In this document: in pieces, positions 1-11,340 of the stretch
Position numbering within the stretch: the first letter of the stretch is position 1
Layout: each line of letters opens with the position of its first letter
Assembly: GCF_041381155.1 (NCBI RefSeq)
Contig: NC_091138.1
Coordinates: forward strand, 17,051,255-17,115,254
Direction: 5' to 3'
Origin: Argopecten irradians
Taxonomy: Eukaryota > Mollusca > Bivalvia > Pectinida > Pectinidae
Length of the DNA stretch: 64,000 bases
The notes under the pieces: generated by a model
The model's input: the letters and a program-made list of their open reading frames with translations, nothing else
Database searches by the model: none
What the model was told of the DNA's origin: nothing
Made by a program: the position numbers and the translations under genes

Positions 1-1324
1 CAGTTTCTGTTTATTTTAGATTATATTTCTCGTCCGTTTACTGGTATGGACAATGTACTCCTTCACACCAAATGACCATCAGTGTCCAGAGACAACACAG
101 TTCCGTGTATTTATGGTGTAAATGTGATAATAAACAAGCATCTCATGCTGCTGTACTCACCAATGGTAGGTCAGGTCTTTAACGTCTCTGAGCAGACGAT
201 AATCACTGTGAGAGAAACATTTAATTGTATCAAGGATGACGCGACACAATTCCCCAGGTGTTTTCAGCTCATAATTACCCATGCTGTAAAGCCTACTCAC
301 ACACTCACTTCAATGTTTTCCCATGTACCTGAGTGCAATGGATAGGTACCTACACTATGATAGGGACAAACCTATCTCAGCGAGCGAGTCTTCTTTTAAA
401 CAAGCACCAAGATTGTAAATGTACATGACAACTACTGAAACCTAGAAAGATATGCACCCACCTACATTTTCTGTACTCATACACATTTATAAAGATTGTC
501 TATGAAATCGGGAATACTCTTATATACAATTAATGTTCTGCCTTGTTATCTGGAGACAGGGGAGGGAGGGGGTCTGCCGGAAGTACAATTAGGTTCGTTC
601 TTGTTGAATTTGTCTGTATCACAACCATATGTAGAATGTTATACATGCTGAGCGTTTGGAGTCTGAACAGAGGAACAGTACAGACATTTGTTCGAGTAAC
701 TGACCTTATTTTAGGCATAGTTTAGCATAGAAGAGAATACTTAGAAAGAACACAGTGATTGGTTTTCAAACCAACTATCCAGTTCGACGGCATATTATAA
801 ACATCTTAAATCTAGTGATATTTTGCAAGCCTATATCACTTCTTTTGTGCAGTCAAAAGGAACTAAGGTGATAAAAAAACTCCGTATAAATCATAGCTGT
901 TCAGGCATAATTTGGTGAGCAGCTTCTGGATTTTGACAAAATTGTACATTTTAGGAACTAAAATTGCATCATGTTCAGATCATATTTCTTTCACTAAATA
1001 ACAACGCCATTGTGTTATCTTGTGTCTATAGCAGGTTACTCCAACCCTTGCTTTAACATAATTTACCTTGAAGAAATTAAACAAATTTTTATATTGTCAT
1101 GCAAACTATCACTGGATTGAACGATGATATAAAACTTAATGATATTTGTTTTATGAAATGATTATTTATAATGGACTGATCAGTGTTTAGACCATACATA
1201 TCTTAAAACTAAAAAAGAGATATCGTTAAAATCTCACTGAGCTGAATAAACATCGTAGTGGTGTTATATACGTAGTGATAACGTTTTACGTTGTCGTCTG
1301 TTGCCTATTTCCAGAGATATAGAG
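1..1324. other. No gene recognised
   Basis: AT-rich sequence with only short open frames (at most 87 codons) that lack family motifs and convincing splice context. I see no repeat or RNA gene. Confidence 0.5.
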
Positions 1325-1470
1325 AATACACGGTTAGTATCTTACAATACAAGGTTTATTTTGGTGCGAGACTTAGGAAAGCCGAGATGACGAGGCTTTG
1401 CCGAGTCATCTCGGCTTTCCGTGTCGAGCACCAAAATAAACCTTGTATTGTAAGATACTAACCGTGTATT
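1325..1470. repeat. Long near-perfect hairpin
   Basis: The left arm starts with AATACACGGTTAGTATC at 1325 and its reverse complement ends at 1470. The outer arms are about 42 nt. A second inner stem has GGAAAGCCGAGATGAC at 1376 and its complement near 1405-1420. The loop is small. No coding potential. It abuts the MITE-like element that begins at 1474 and may be part of the same foldback element. Confidence 0.8.
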
Positions 1471-1473
1471 TTG

Positions 1474-2028
1474 TTTATCCTGCAACCATTATAACATTCA
1501 AAACGAAAGCAAATTGACAGTTCCTTACTTTGTTTCGCTCGAAGCGAGACGATTCTTTGATGCGGAGGTAAAGATTCATTCACTTAACCGAATGAGAGTG
1601 CACTCCTTTTTACTGCCGTGGGAAATAAATAAGCGCATTCACAAACAGTCACCGTAATTCTATTCAGTGTGATATATCACTGAAAGGAAATGAAAATACT
1701 CAAATAACAATAAATACCCATTAAAGAATTACTAAACAATACATACCTTTGTCATGAGCCAAGAAAAAGACGGCACAGCCATACGAGATTTTCGATATCG
1801 TAAAAATGACGTCATTTCGGTGAATGTGACGTCATGTTTTAGCGGGACTGAATGACGTTTCATTCACCGGAAGGTTCAAGTTCTGGGTCTAGTTAGAAAA
1901 AGTGCCGTCAGATATGGAACAAATTCACGTGATCGTATTGACGGATAAAGCATATCGTATTGACGGATAAAGCACAAGTTTATCCGGCAGTTGTTATCGG
2001 TCAGTATATGGGACAGTTGCAGGATAAA
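1474..2028. mobile_element. MITE-like element, 13-bp terminal inverted repeats
   Basis: The segment starts with TTTATCCTGCAAC (1474-1486) and ends with its exact reverse complement (2016-2028), giving a 555-bp non-coding element. Near the right end a 24-bp sequence containing GTATTGACGGATAAAGCA is repeated in tandem (about 1936-1971). No transposase is present, so it would be non-autonomous. I could not define a target-site duplication, so the boundaries and superfamily are uncertain. Confidence 0.45.
1807..1858. promoter_or_regulatory. Cluster of CRE/ATF-type sites
   Basis: Two perfect TGACGTCA palindromes lie at 1807-1814 and 1827-1834, 20 bp apart (about two helical turns), with a half site TGACGT at 1853. 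TGACGTCA is the consensus for CREB/ATF bZIP factors. No gene start is visible nearby, so regulatory function is an inference. Confidence 0.4.
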
Positions 2029-3014
2029 TTACGATAACTGAGTTGTTAGATTGTGTTATACATTATGTTAAAAAGATCCCCACTTCTCTGTCGAACAGTC
2101 AATCCAATTCAAAGAAACTGTCATGCCTAGCCATTGGTAAGAATATTCATTTTTCAGAGAACCCCGACTTTTCTCCATTCTCGCAAACACAATCATGTAC
2201 CACAAATTCATATCAACCAATGACTCCAACCCCCTGTGTCCTATTTATAAGATCTAGATAAATTATATGAGAAACATACCTCTTTCTCAGGTATCAAACT
2301 TTTTCAGACATTACACAAAAATATAAGAATATACTGACAAGTATAAACCATATTGAACATGCTTAGTGATCAAAAATGTTTGCGTATATGGCGTTCATCT
2401 TCGGATTTCAACCAAACACTAGAGGGAAAACGTCTTTTTCTGGCTGATAGTCAATGACAAGCTCGCTTGTTGTGAATGACAAAAAACCCAATGAATGGCT
2501 GGCTTGTTATAGATGACAATGATTTGCCTACTACTCGGTTATTGACATATGGTTAGACATCGGTACGTAGGTCTTTTATTGTATCTTTAAAATGGACCGG
2601 ATATAAATTAACATTCTTCTTTCCAGCGCTCAAATTACACTTATCTTATGAACGAAACTAGAAACACGAAAAAACTATATTTTGTCTGTTTTCAACATGC
2701 TAGTATTTCGTTTTCACGGAAATGCTTTTGAAATTTGCTACGATTCCGTTTCCCTTTGAAAGATGATAATGGTCAAATGTTGGATATTATTCTCAAAATA
2801 AAAATATAGATTTCTTGTGAGCAGTAAAACGAGAAAGTCATAGAACGACGTTTATGGAAATAGTGATAGTTAATAATTCATGAAGTAAGCGTATTTTGAA
2901 CCAAAATCAACCTTATCAACACAATGTAGGCTTTGGACACTACCTTGGCATATCAAAACCGTCAGTCGGGTTTAGACATTACAAACGTTTTATTTTTCCA
3001 TTTGATAAAATAAT
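2029..3014. other. No gene recognised
   Basis: AT-rich, no recognisable coding exon. The open frame at 2043-2261 has no initiator ATG at its first codon and no family features. Confidence 0.45.
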
Positions 3015-3061
3015 GGGTGGATATCACGTCAGTGATAATAACCCCTTGAGTATCGAGGATG
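3015..3061. mobile_element. Terminal fragment of the CATCCTCGATACTCC MITE family
   Basis: The stretch GGTGGATATCACGTCAGTG followed by AGTATCGAGGATG matches the right end of the intact elements at 18914-19209 and 50745-51046. Only one end is recognisable, so this is a truncated copy. Confidence 0.5.
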
Positions 3062-3559
3062 ATTGCATTGAAGCCATCACAAAGCATGTTTTAAAAGGTA
3101 TACATAATCAATAACGATTAATCTGTAAATTATAGAAATCCACCGCGTATTGTTCGTAATAGTCATCCTCGGCCTAAAACCATTTGCACTAAATACTGAT
3201 TTTTTTATGGATCTATCTTTATTTTATATGGAGGAAAGTACATAATGCGTTCTTCGTTGACCAACATACCTTGACATTCGATATGTAGGAAGATTGTGTA
3301 TTTTATTTCTCGATTTTCTTTTCTTGTTCACAAAATTTTATTCTTATTAGATATTGTAATAAACTGTCAATTCGTCTTATTAATCTCATCATGCCTTCTT
3401 GTACTCTATGGCACCTTAACACCTGGTGACTGATCGGTAAATAAGGTCAGACACGTTTTGTTAACATTGACAACATGTGTGTATATTTTCTGTTATTCCT
3501 GTATCATGATTATCTTGCCTTTTAATTTGTCTACCAGTCAGATCTTTATATGTCACATA

Positions 3560-3992
3560 TCATGTGGTAGTTTTAAGGACGACAGTGAGTGAATCGATTA
3601 GGACCAGAGCCATTGTTACACATTTACTGATATTGAATCAGCATTCTTTGTTTTCCCGTTTAACTTTAATTATTATAATACTAATGGGAGAAATGCAAGA
3701 TGATATCTGCGTGAGGTATGTTATTGCAGTCAAATGTTGTTTTCTAGATTTAAGGAGCTATAATCGAAATGATAAAAAAATCGCTTTGAGTATTTGTGTT
3801 TAGTCTAATTCCATTTTTGGTTATTTTTGCCTTTACAACCCCACCTTTCCTAGATATTGTTTCCATTCTTATAGAATATTATTTGGTATATGTCATGACA
3901 ATGATCTCTGAAACGTATTGGTCCTCTGTGATGTGAGTCGTCTATAGGGACCGTGGAACCAAACAAAAAATAGATTTCTTAAAATACCGTTT
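3560..3992. repeat. Old diverged copy of the 1.3-kb tandem unit (3' part)
   Basis: The block aligns by eye with about 4860-5170 and 6130-6450. Shared features in order are TTTGTTTTCCCGTTTAAC, a GTATGTTATTGC motif, TTTTCTAGATT, an AAAAAAATCGCTTTG-like run, ACCTTTCCTAGATATTG and an ATTTGGTATATG-like end. It is strongly diverged, with in-frame stops where the recent copies have the peptide exon. I read it as a decayed paralogue. Confidence 0.5.
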
Positions 3993-5263
3993 TAGGCAGA
4001 ATAGTTAATAGAGAGGTGAATGTTTCAATGTCTGCTGGTTGGGCCAGTTTTAAGTTTTTAATGGGAGAATTTGCATTGTAAATGCAAAATATATAAAGAA
4101 ATTTGAAAATATTTTCAAGTTTCCTTCTCAAGGGCAGACAATCAAGATTGCAATGTTTTTTGAAAATTTTGGTCATTTTTTGGTCTGATGGCAGTTCCCA
4201 CGTAAAAGTTGCTATGTAAGTTAAATATAACTGTCTGCTGTGTGCAGTGATAGTCAACTAGCGCACAGTAATAAGGACAACGGCTGGAAACATATCACGA
4301 CCTGTGTACGAAAATTGATATTTAATCCATTTTAATTAAATTGTTCAGGAGTAGAATATATGGTAACATAGTAACTTTTGAGACTCTACAAAGTTATCGA
4401 TCACATTTAACATTTCCATCGTAAAAATAAAAACTCGATTCAGAAAGGGCGCCTTTTAAGATGAGTATGTGAATGAAGATAACGTGCAAAAAAACGTTAT
4501 CTACGTCAACGGAAGTAACTATATAGTGACGAGATTCTATAATGCTTATTTTTTATGTTATGTTCGTATACAACATCCTGCCATTCCTACTTGTATTTGT
4601 TACAGGTAATACTTTAACGGCTTTTAATTGATTATTGTTCTTGTTAAATTATTTCAATGCGTCTTATTTACATCACATAGAATTCTAGCCTCCCAGTGAT
4701 ATTTATGTTAATGAAGTAAACTAATTGTGAGTAACATTGCAAACAATGATGATCATGTATTTGCTGTAGAGTAACCTGTTGTGTGATTATTTATATTAAT
4801 GTCAAGTATCCTGTTTGACTTTACAGAGTGTGATACCGATCGTTATAGACCAACATTTCTTTGTTTCACCGTTTAACTTACGTACTAATACCTTATTAGA
4901 GTCCCAAGAGATAAGATGAAAAATGATGTCATCTGTTTTACGTATGTTATTGCTGTAAATTTTGTTTTCTAGATTAACAGATTTTCAATTAAAAAGATAA
5001 AACGATTTCTTTGTGAATTTGTTTTCAGTCTACCTCCAGCTAACAATGGCTTATTCCTTGCTTTCGATATCTGCTTTAACCACCCGACCTTTACTTGATA
5101 TTGTTTCTATACATAAAAATGCTCCTTACCTCATATGTACTGTGATAATTTTGGAATTATATTGTCCTTTGTAATGTGTGTGACGTCTATGCGTATTTCA
5201 GCAGGTTCAAAAATTAAAATGATTCAAGTTCTCAAATATATAACATTTGGGAAATTATTTATT
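3993..5263. repeat. Recent tandem unit A (about 1.27 kb)
   Basis: It begins at AGGCAGAATAGTTAATA and is followed directly by unit B, in the same order and orientation. The offset is 1276 bp at the marker CAACTAGCGCACAG (4255 and 5531). Differences are few: scattered substitutions and an insertion of about 15 bp in unit B near 5930. The unit contains the candidate peptide exons and an inverted repeat GATAACGT/ACGTTATC (4478-4501) 40 bp upstream of the candidate start. It also contains a minus-strand frame of 92 codons (4257-3979) whose N-terminal region is shifted between copies. That frame is probably not a protein. Confidence 0.85.
4542..4876 (+). CDS. Candidate two-exon secreted mini-peptide, copy A
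   Basis: I do not recognise a family. Exon 1 (4542-4605) encodes ATG plus a very hydrophobic run (LIFYVMFVYNILPFLLVFVT), typical of a signal peptide although it lacks a basic n-region. It ends in a consensus donor, CAG|GTAATA, phase 1. After a 221-nt intron the acceptor TTTGACTTTACAG opens exon 2 (4827-4876). Exon 2 continues in frame as ECDTDRYRPTFLCFTV and then TAA. The 37-aa product would be cut to a mature peptide of about 16 residues with one CX10C pair, which could form a single disulfide ring. The same two exons are identical in copy B. A relic at 11045-11086 keeps the frame, both cysteines and a stop despite divergence. Expression is unproven, and chance assembly of such short exons is possible. 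Confidence 0.35.
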
Positions 5264-6540
5264 TTTAGGCAGAATAGTTAATATTGAGGTGAATGTTTCA
5301 ATGTCTGCTGGTTGGACCAGTTTTAAGTTTTTAATGGGAGAATTTGCATTGTAAATGCAAAATATATAAAGAAATTTTAAAATATTTTCAAGTCTTCTTC
5401 TCAAGGGCAGACAATCAAGATTGCAATGTTTTTTGAAAATTTTGGTCATTTTTTGGTCTGATGGCAGTTCCCACGTAAAAGTTGCTATGTAAAGTTGAAT
5501 ATGACTGTCTGCTGTGAGTGCAGTGATAGTCAACTAGCGCACAGTAATAAGGACAACGGCTGGAAACATATCACGACCTGTGTACGAAAATTGATATTTA
5601 ATCCATTTTAATTAAATTGTTCAGGAGTAGAATATATGGTAACATAGTAACTTTTGAGACTCTACAAAGTTATCGATCACATTTAACATTTCCATCGTAA
5701 AAATAAAAACTCGATTCAGAAAGGGCGCCTTTTAAGATGAGTATGTGAATGAAGATAACGTGCAAAAAAACGTTATCTACGTCAACGGAAGTAACTATAT
5801 AGTGACGAGATTCTATAATGCTTATTTTTTATGTTATGTTCGTATACAACATCCTGCCATTCCTACTTGTATTTGTTACAGGTAATACTTTAACGGCTTT
5901 TAATTGATTATTGTTCTTGTTAAATTATTACTTTAAACTAATAATGCGTCTTATTTACATCACATAGAATTCTAGCCTCCCAGTGATATTTATGTTAATG
6001 AAGTAAACTAATTGTGAGTAACATTGCAAACAATGATGATCATGTATTTGCTGAAGAGTAACCTGTTGTATGATTATTTATATTAATGTCAAGTATCCTG
6101 TTTGACTTTACAGAGTGTGATACCGATCGTTATAGACCAACATTTCTTTGTTTCACCGTTTAACTTACGTACCAATACCTTACTAGAGTCCCAAGAGATA
6201 AGATGAAAAATGATGTCATCTGTTTTACGTATGTTATTGCTGTAAATTTTGTTTTCTAGATTAACAGATTTTCAATTAAAAAGATAAAACGATTTCTTTG
6301 TGAATTTGTTTTCAGTCTACCTCCAGCTAACAATGGCTTATTCCTTACTTTCGATATCTGCTTTAACCACCCGACCTTTACTTGATATTGTTTCTATACA
6401 TAAAAAAATGCTCCTTACCTCATATGTACTGTGATAATTTTGGAATTATATTGTCCTTTGTAATGTGTGTGACGTCTATGCGTATTTCAGCAGGTTCAAA
6501 AATTAAAATGATTCAAGTTCTCACATATATAACATTTGGG
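5264..6540. repeat. Recent tandem unit B (about 1.28 kb)
   Basis: Second copy of the unit at 3993-5263, nearly identical throughout, ending at ACATTTGGGAAATTATTA. High identity suggests a recent duplication, gene conversion, or joining of two haplotypes during assembly. The junction (…ATTTATTTTTAGGCAG) is not a clean transposon end. Confidence 0.85.
5818..6163 (+). CDS. Candidate two-exon secreted mini-peptide, copy B
   Basis: Identical in coding sequence to copy A. Exon 1 is 5818-5881 and the intron is 5882-6113 (232 nt, 11 nt longer than in copy A). Exon 2 is 6114-6163, ending in TAA. The intron and downstream sequence differ slightly between copies while the exons do not. With about 114 coding bases this is suggestive but not statistically strong. 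The inverted repeat GATAACGT/ACGTTATC upstream is also kept. Confidence 0.35.
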
Positions 6541-6773
6541 AAATTATTATAAAATTATCATTTTGTGGCCACAAACAGTAACACCATATATTACTCTTAT
6601 GATAAGTTAACGCAACGAGCTTCATTCTTGTGTAAAAGGAGCGGATCAAGCTGATACAACTTGACCCGCAATGATATACCTGGTATAGTGTATTGTTGTA
6701 GCGATACTGACTGATGCAGTTGTCCATTTTCATGTCTGATATGATGGGTTGGGTGCTGTAATGACCGGCTTTT

Positions 6774-6847
<74 letters not shown>

Positions 6848-7340
6848 AGTATGATTAAAGGAATATCAAAAGTATTTTGTTCACATGATTTTTCTATGCC
6901 AAAAACGTTTTGATGAAGGTCAACCATGTAATCGATCGTATTTTGCTAATGACCTCTTATTTATCACATAATTCCATTTGTATTTTATGTAACCTCTACC
7001 TCATCTCGTTATCATTGGTCAAGAAGTATAATCTAATATTATCCAACTCTTACATGCAGGCGTAGTGTATTTAAGGATTGCATCTTGCTTAGGTCGATTC
7101 CATAGGGTGATCAGTTGAGTTGTTCTTGAAAAAATTGAATAAATTGCGAACCCTATGGACAAGTTTAACTGGAGTTGATTTGTTTTCATAGTTTGCCACA
7201 ATTATCAAGCTACACAACAAATTACGAGTCAATAGTAATACCTAAGATTAAACCTGATGCATACACACTTTGTATAAACTTAGTTATGTTTATATGTATA
7301 CCTAAGAAGTAATATAGACCCTGATTAAACTGGTGATAGT
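6541..7340. other. No gene recognised
   Basis: Intergenic AT-rich sequence containing a dinucleotide tract (separate entry). The minus-strand frame through the tract (6927-6730) is an (RE)n artefact of CT repeats. Confidence 0.45.
6777..6844. repeat. (CT)n microsatellite
   Basis: An uninterrupted CT dinucleotide run of about 34 repeats. Confidence 0.98.
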
Positions 7341-7362
7341 TTGTATACTTATAAGTATACAA
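7341..7362. repeat. 22-bp perfect palindrome
   Basis: The core GTATACTTATAAGTATAC is its own reverse complement and the palindrome extends two more bases each side (TT…AA). A related half (ATGTATACCTAAG) lies about 50 bp upstream. Function unknown. Confidence 0.8.
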
Positions 7363-7869
7363 AATATACATTAATATTTGAAGAATAAAAAGATTACCTT
7401 AAAATTATTTCCGTACACTTCGGCAAAACACTGAGTGTGCGATTTTGTTGCCGTAATAAACAACCACGCTTCAGTTGACAAATTGTGCGCGAATTAAACA
7501 ATTCAACAATCTAATATGTATCTGGTACGTAATTATGTTCAGATATATTCAAATCGTACTATTTCTTTTTAAACACTTTTCATATTTTAGACCTCTTTCG
7601 CTGTTGTCTTCAATAAAGTCTCGTTATCTGGGATATTGAAAGGTTATAGTTTTATGATAATCATGTATCTGGGATGTAATGTAGATGGTTGCTTGACAAA
7701 GACTTTTCCAAGTTCTAGTTAAAAAAGGTTCATAAAACTGTTTATATACCTCATACGGGAATATATTTTCTATCCACAATTATCATATTGAATACTTACC
7801 TGCATTGATTAGAATTTTTGGGTAATTTAGAAAAATTAATCTTGTGTAATACATAAAATATTGAATAAA

Positions 7870-9480
7870 CCACAGTATGATAAGTTGAATGTACTCATCT
7901 TACCCTCAACATCTCCGGATCCATGGCCTAAGGAGTTCCAGAACCAAAACTCGTTCAAGGAAATCATCAACTCTCAGTATCTCTCTTTCTCTTGGCGATG
8001 TAGTCTAAATGGAGTTCTAGAAAATATATGCGTCGCGAGTTCCAATAAATGCATCATTCACAAAATCGCTGCATCCTTTGGCGATGCGTGCTTAAAAACT
8101 TCGACGAAATCATCTCATTCTCGAAACTTACTTTTTCATAAAATATTGGCTTAATGATTTTCAGGAAATATCTCATTCAAAACATATCTGATTCTTCTGG
8201 GGATGTGGGCATTAATAAGATAATAAGGATTAAAGATAATTGTTTAAGAGTTTCAGGAAATATTACATTCACTTGTCTCATCGAGTTTCTATGAGCCTTA
8301 ACGAGATCCACGAAATTATCTTTTCCCTAACGTCTGTTCCTCTTGGATATGCCGATCTATTGAATCATTTCTTTCTCACCTTCTGTTTTTCTCTTAATTC
8401 TTAACGCTTTCATCAAAATCATAGAAAATCCAGCCCTATTTGTTTTCCTGGCGCTGAGGATTTAAGGATATTACTTATCCACAATATCGAAATTCTTCCT
8501 GACTATGTGGGTGAAAGTTGAAAATCTCGGTTACTGCTGATGGTGTGGTCCTTAGGAGTTTCAGAAATATGTGTTTTCTCGTCCTGGCAAATGCGGATGT
8601 AAGGACTCTCATACAAAATGTCTTATGGGGTTCCCAGAAATGTATCACTCTGATCATCTATGTTTCTACTAGTGATGTAAGCATCATCAGTTCAACGAAA
8701 TCATTTCCCTCCTATCATATCTGTTGCGATGCGGTCTTAAAGGTGTTCCAGAACAAATAACTTTAGTAATTTCAGGAAATATCTCATTCACAACATCCCC
8801 GTGTCCTCTTTCGATGAGGGCTTCACAGATTCAACAACACCATCTAACTTTCAGTCTATCTATGCTTTGCTTTCTCATCCTATATATTTCTTTTGGAATT
8901 GCTTTCCAGAAAATAATCTCTTCCATCTAAGTTCCAGTTCCTATGTGTGTGTTTTCCCCTGACGGGTTAAACAATATGCTATGGTGAAAAATGCATGTTG
9001 AAATGTGACCTTTTGACAGATGCTTAACTTCTTGCCTTTGAATTCTTATAATAGTTCGATAGGTTATCTCCTGATGGCAGCATTACCCGACTGTGCGTGT
9101 TGAAAGAGGTTATAAACATGTGCGGATGGTGCAACCCAGTAGCCTCGTAACCGGATCATTTGGAATGTTTAAGGCCATAAGTTTCTTGCTATGAATTGGA
9201 TGCGGTCTTTTTTATTCACGAAGTTCTTGATTTAGAAGTAGTTAAACTTTCGGGCGGTCACATTCATTCCTTATGGTCAGTAAAGTTGAAAATGTTCAGG
9301 AAAAAACAACATCCATTCAATGGTCACAATTTGATGAATATTCTTCAACTGTGTTTCGAAAACATTATTTGTTTCCTTCGATTATCTATACAAATATATG
9401 TTCCTGTTGGCAATGCGGTATTAATGGAGTTCCAGAAAGACTCTATGATAACCTCCAGAATGGTAGAATTAATGTTTACA
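7870..9480. repeat. Degenerate tandem repeat, period near 60 bp
   Basis: A motif resembling GGCGATGCGGTCTTAAAGG, then GAGTTCCAGAA, then ATCTCATTCACAACAT recurs through the region (for example near 7995, 8080, 8195, 8725, 8770 and 9410). Spacing and sequence are heavily eroded. Some stretches leave open frames of 70-113 codons on the plus strand, but these follow the repeat and have no domain signature. An old satellite is the simplest reading. Confidence 0.5.
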
Positions 9481-9489
9481 TTTGATGCT

Positions 9490-9830
9490 GTCTACATATT
9501 AATATCCTACCATTCCCACACATATTTGTTAAGATAATCAGCTACCCACATCAAATAGAAAATATTCCGAAAATTAACAGATTATGATAGTTATATTTTC
9601 AATGAATATCTAATCCCTTAATTCTGTAGTTACAAAAACTGCGAAATTGTTAGTCAGAAACCCCATTAATTTTTAACAATGGATTATACTGAACTTAGGA
9701 AGGTTGTGTTAATTGACCTTTAGGATATTGATATCACCTCTTTGTTGGTAATGAATCATTTGTTATAGGTGATACCATACTTTATGAATTCATATTTCAT
9801 TGTTTCGAGCATAAAATTCCAATCCAATTA
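9490..9830. repeat. Decayed copy of the 1.3-kb unit with relics of both peptide exons
   Basis: Around 9490-9535 the sequence CATATTAATATCCTACCATT and CACACATATTTGTTA resembles the signal exon of copies A and B. Near 9765-9815, GGTGATACCATACTT and TTCATTGTTTCGAG resemble their second exon. No intact frame remains. The spacing (about 235 nt) matches that in the recent copies. Confidence 0.4.
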
Positions 9831-10369
9831 GTACCTTTTATCACGACGGAATCATATCTAAATGAAAAATGATAGCACAAGGGGAAATATATAGATATTT
9901 CTCATGAATTATAGTATATATAATACAAATGTACGCAAATATTGCCAACAAGTAGATACAGTGTATTTTTACTTTCATTTCGTTCGCCGGTATAGATGGT
10001 TGGCAGTTTTTCTTAATTAGTATCAAAATACTGATTCTTAGCAAGTAAACAAAATTACCTTAAATCTTGATTTTTAATTACTTACTAGTACTAAAATGTT
10101 ATTTTCTGATTTGCGTAAATAATGTTATGTTATACCAGCAGTAGTAACTATCTCTTGACACATGGACTAACATGTGCAGGAATTACACTGTATTACCATA
10201 TTGAGAGAGGCCCAGTTTAGATATGAGCGTTTCTGTGGTAAAGTCATTCTAGATCGTTCCCCAAACGATATCATAATTATCGGAATTAAGAAAGTAAAAC
10301 AAAAAAAATTATTGTAATATCTTTGATTTTGTATTTGTTGGGTACTGAGGTGAACTGTATGTTTACCCT

Positions 10370-10740
10370 TTCTGTGAAGTGTCTTGTATGACACCACCTT
10401 TTGAGTTAGAAGTTGACTTCGGTTTTCCCTTTCTGTATCTCCTATGATGTCCCCATTTGATGTATTGACTGGGAGCTTAAGTAGATTATCTACCCTTTCT
10501 GTGTCTCGTATGGTATCCCCTTTTAAGGAATACACTGGGTCCTGAAGTGGACTTCGGTTTCCCTTTTCTTTATCTCCTATGATGTCCCTATTTGAGGTAA
10601 TGACTGGGTGTTTAAATGGACTATCTATCCCATCTGCGTCTCGTATGGTATCCCCTTTTGAGGAATACACTGGGCCCTGAAATGGACTTCGGTTTTCCCT
10701 TTCTGTATGATGTCCCCTTTCGCGGAATCGACTGTGGACT
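10370..10740 (-). repeat. 66-bp minisatellite inside a 209-codon open frame
   Basis: A 66-bp unit alternates in two forms (132-bp higher-order period). One form carries TCTCCTATGATGTCCCC and the other TCTCGTATGGTATCCCC. Because 66 is a multiple of three, the minus strand stays open for 209 codons (10796-10167), the longest frame in the window. It translates as alternating ENRSP…GPVY…KGDTIRD and PV…TSN.DIIGD blocks. I see no signal peptide, domain or splice support. A repeat-rich protein cannot be excluded, but a satellite whose length avoids stops is more likely. Confidence 0.6.
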
Positions 10741-10999
10741 ATGTTTAATACAGAGCATGCTTGTTCGATGTTGTTTGAGTGGATACTGAAATGCATTTCT
10801 GTGCCGAGTCTGATATGATGTCCCTGCGTTACGAATGAGTACCTACCTTAAACTGGTTTTTAATATTTGCAATATAAATGTTAAAAGAATTGTTGCCTTT
10901 ACCTATCGTAAATAAATTCGTCTTCTTAACCTCACAATTTATCCCCGTTCTCCTAAATGTTTTACCTTCTAGTGATTCTTTTCTGTAAAACGCATTGTT

Positions 11000-11340
11000 G
11001 TCAACAGGGAGTCAGTGTATATGTTGCAGTATGTTTTAATTACCGAGTGTGATACTGATGGGGAAAATTATGACAATTGCTTGTAGTGTGTTATTGCTGT
11101 CGAATTTCGTTTTCAAAGCTTTAAAATGGAAAAGATAAAATATCGCTTTGTGAGCTTGCTCTTAGTGTGATTCCAACTTGGTTATTCCCCAGTCACTACT
11201 TTTACAACTCACCTCTCCCTTTACTTTAAATATTGTATCTACACTAATAGTCTGCTCAGTATTTGGTATATATAATGATAGATGAATAACAGATCGGCAT
11301 GCATTCGTGCTCCATGATGCGATTCTCATAATCATTAGAA
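11000..11340 (+). pseudogene. Decayed copy of the 1.3-kb unit with a preserved two-cysteine reading frame
   Basis: The frame GAG TGT GAT ACT GAT… at 11045-11086 reads ECDTDGENYDNCL and then TAG. It shares the first five residues and a two-cysteine layout (CX9C here, CX10C in copies A and B). The splice acceptor TTACAG of the recent copies is TTACCG here, so the exon is probably unusable. Downstream sequence (TGTGTTATTGCTGTCGAATT, ACCTCTCCCTTTACTTTAA) also matches the unit. Confidence 0.35.

Noticed and set aside
3979..5533. 92-codon minus-strand frame conserved in both tandem units
   Set aside because: Its N-terminal region is frameshifted between copies and it has no motif; near-identity reflects the recent duplication. 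It remains a weak alternative to the peptide gene on the other strand.
6730..6927. Protein with a long (RE)n stretch
   Set aside because: Produced by the CT microsatellite.
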